Translations under genes and position numbers: made by a program
Notes under the pieces: generated by a model
The model's input: the letters and a program-made list of their open reading frames with translations, nothing else
Databases searched by the model: none
Told to the model about the DNA's origin: nothing
Shown: positions 6,038-7,334 of the stretch, in pieces
How positions within the stretch are numbered: the stretch's first letter is position 1
How the letters are laid out: the number at the start of each line of letters is the position of its first letter
Assembly (NCBI GenBank): GCA_021813195.1
Contig: JAKALI010000197.1
Location: forward strand, 1 to 7,334
Length of the DNA stretch: 7,334 bases
Direction of reading: 5' to 3'
From: Pseudomonadota bacterium
Lineage (GTDB): Bacteria > Pseudomonadota > Alphaproteobacteria > Rhizobiales > Hyphomicrobiaceae

Positions 6038-7334
6038 TGCCGGCGGCGGTCATCTTTCGGCGCTTGGGAGCGGTTGCAGCTCTCGCGATGGCGTTGGGCT
6101 TTTGCATCTCGCCCCGCGCCGCCGAGCGTTCGTCTCACCTCGGCATCGGGCAGGCCCTTCGCTACGCATTGGAACATGCGCCAACGATTACGTCAGCAAA
6201 AGCAAATATCACCGGTTCCGAGGCGCAGAAACTTGCTGCGATTGCGGCATTCCTGCCAAGCCTCACGCTGACCGAACAACTGCAAACATTCCATCCGTAT
6301 TCTGGTGCCGGAAGCACATTCATTGGTGGACTGGTGGTACCTGCGCAACATCCTTTTGATGTCAGCGTCGCCTCGCCGAACTTGAATTTCAACCTCTACA
6401 ACGGCGGAAAGGATACCGCGAATTACCATTCCGCCATCGAAGCGTTGCGATCCGCAAACCTCGGGTTCACCGCAACGATGGATTCGCTGTTCCAGCAGAT
6501 TCTCGCCGATTTTTCCGCTGCAGGCACGGATCAACTGATGGTGCAAAGTTTGGAACGATCCTTGCGCATCGACGAGGAACTGGTCGATCTCATGCAACGA
6601 AAGATGCAGGGCCAGTTCGCAAGCAAAATCGATCTGATCAAATCCCAACAGCAGATGTTGCAAGCGCAAACGCAACTCAGCCAGGCCCGTCAACAACGTA
6701 TCGCAGACCTTGAAAAGCTCTACGCCGACATGGGACTTCCGCAAACGGATCTGAATTTGAAGATCCAACCCTGGCTTCCTCCCGCACCTCCATCCGACGG
6801 ATCCGGCGTTGTCATCGCAGATGACCCACAGGTTCTGTCCGCGCGCGCAGCAGTGCTCTCCGCGCAGCATAAAGTCGACGCGGCGCGCGCGGAATACATG
6901 CCGACGCTTGCTGTCACCGGGCAATATTACTTCCTCGGATTCGGTACGTCGTCGTTTGGCGAAGCGCTCAATTCCACTAGCCGCAGCAACTACATGATCG
7001 GGTTGCTGCTTACCGTGCCGATCCTCCCCGTTTACAACGTCCAAGCCGACGTCAAACAGGCATTGGCCAATGTCGATAGCGCCCAGGGACAGTATCAGGG
7101 GGCGATGGCAAGCGCGGCCAACCGCACGTCGGACGCAACGGTCCGCCTGGCGGAAGCACGGAAGACGCTTGATTTTGCGATCCGGTCCGCGGAACTTGCG
7201 CACAACAATGTGCGACTGACGGAAGACAGCTATGCCGCGCATCAATCCGACCGGTTCGACGTGGACAACGCGCGCCTTCTCGCCGAGCAGGCGGATCTGT
7301 CCCTTGCGAGCGCGAAGCTGAATTTTCATCAAGC
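6037..7334 (+). CDS. TolC-family outer-membrane efflux/secretion channel, 3' partial
   Basis: The ATG at 6037 shares its A with the TGA (6035-6037) of the protease gene. The frame stays open to the window end, giving 432 residues, close to the usual TolC-family length (roughly 420-490), so little is missing. Residues 1-29 are a signal peptide (RR, hydrophobic core, cleavage near SPRAA); Cys23 follows Gly-Phe and does not fit a lipobox. Two structural repeats are visible. The first starts at about 35 (IGQALRYALEHAP, then FLPSLTL) and includes the strand LNFNLYNGGK and a long Gln-rich coiled-coil helix at about 185-230. The second starts near 262 (DDPQVLSARAAVLSAQ, then YMPTLAVTGQYYF), with VPILPVY in place of the common VPLFDGG turn, and a final long helix. 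Proteins of this family trimerise into an outer-membrane barrel with a periplasmic tunnel and work with HlyD-type adaptors and inner-membrane transporters. No transporter is in view. Here it is the likely exit channel for a product of this cluster. Confidence 0.92.
   Translation, partial: MPAAVIFRRLGAVAALAMALGFCISPRAAERSSHLGIGQALRYALEHAPTITSAKANITGSEAQKLAAIAAFLPSLTLTEQLQTFHPYSGAGSTFIGGLVVPAQHPFDVSVASPNLNFNLYNGGKDTANYHSAIEALRSANLGFTATMDSLFQQILADFSAAGTDQLMVQSLERSLRIDEELVDLMQRKMQGQFASKIDLIKSQQQMLQAQTQLSQARQQRIADLEKLYADMGLPQTDLNLKIQPWLPPAPPSDGSGVVIADDPQVLSARAAVLSAQHKVDAARAEYMPTLAVTGQYYFLGFGTSSFGEALNSTSRSNYMIGLLLTVPILPVYNVQADVKQALANVDSAQGQYQGAMASAANRTSDATVRLAEARKTLDFAIRSAELAHNNVRLTEDSYAAHQSDRFDVDNARLLAEQADLSLASAKLNFHQ

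Noticed and set aside
6037..6129. Lipoprotein signal on the TolC-like protein (Cys23)
   Set aside because: The residues before Cys are L-G-F, and Phe at -1 does not fit a lipobox; a standard cleavage near SPRAA is better supported.
6193..7332. Minus-strand open frame of about 379 codons at the right end
   Set aside because: The + strand over the same bases encodes an unmistakable TolC-family protein with signal peptide and both structural repeats; the antisense product matches nothing I recognise.

Overview
The window is densely coding on the + strand. It holds four consecutive genes in one orientation with almost no space between them: two neighbouring pairs share the A of a TAATG or TGATG junction, and the only gap is 17 bases. 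The first gene lacks its 5' end and the last lacks its 3' end. No RNA gene, insertion sequence, CRISPR array, promoter or terminator could be supported. The Gram-negative outer-membrane TolC-type protein, the high GC content and the protein families suggest a proteobacterium, plausibly a beta- or gamma-proteobacterium. The sequence alone does not identify the genus.

Layout: (1) 1-1923, the C-terminal 640 residues of a large cysteine-free Gly/Ser/Thr/Tyr-rich protein. It is built from about 37 tandem 13-residue units (consensus T-A-x-G-[GAS]-Y-[ST]-[ST]-x5), with a Gly/Ser/Tyr insert in the middle and an SSTSPY hexapeptide tail. (2) 1923-4007, a TPR protein fused to a PAPS-dependent sulfotransferase of the tyrosylprotein-sulfotransferase-like type. 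(3) 4025-6037, an exported subtilisin/sedolisin-like serine protease carrying C-terminal Sel1-like repeats; it is visibly more GC-rich than its neighbours. (4) 6037-7334, a TolC-family outer-membrane channel running off the end of the window.

Reading them together (inference): this looks like a cassette that makes, modifies, processes and exports a surface or secreted repeat protein. The repeat protein is the candidate substrate, the sulfotransferase a candidate modifier (possibly of the many regularly spaced tyrosines), the protease a candidate maturation or turnover enzyme, and the TolC-like protein the outer-membrane exit, with HlyD-type adaptor and ABC transporter genes expected downstream. 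The arrangement resembles in logic the RaxST/RaxX/RaxABC system of Xanthomonas (tyrosine sulfation plus type I export), but with a giant repetitive substrate instead of a small peptide. None of the functional links is proven by the sequence.
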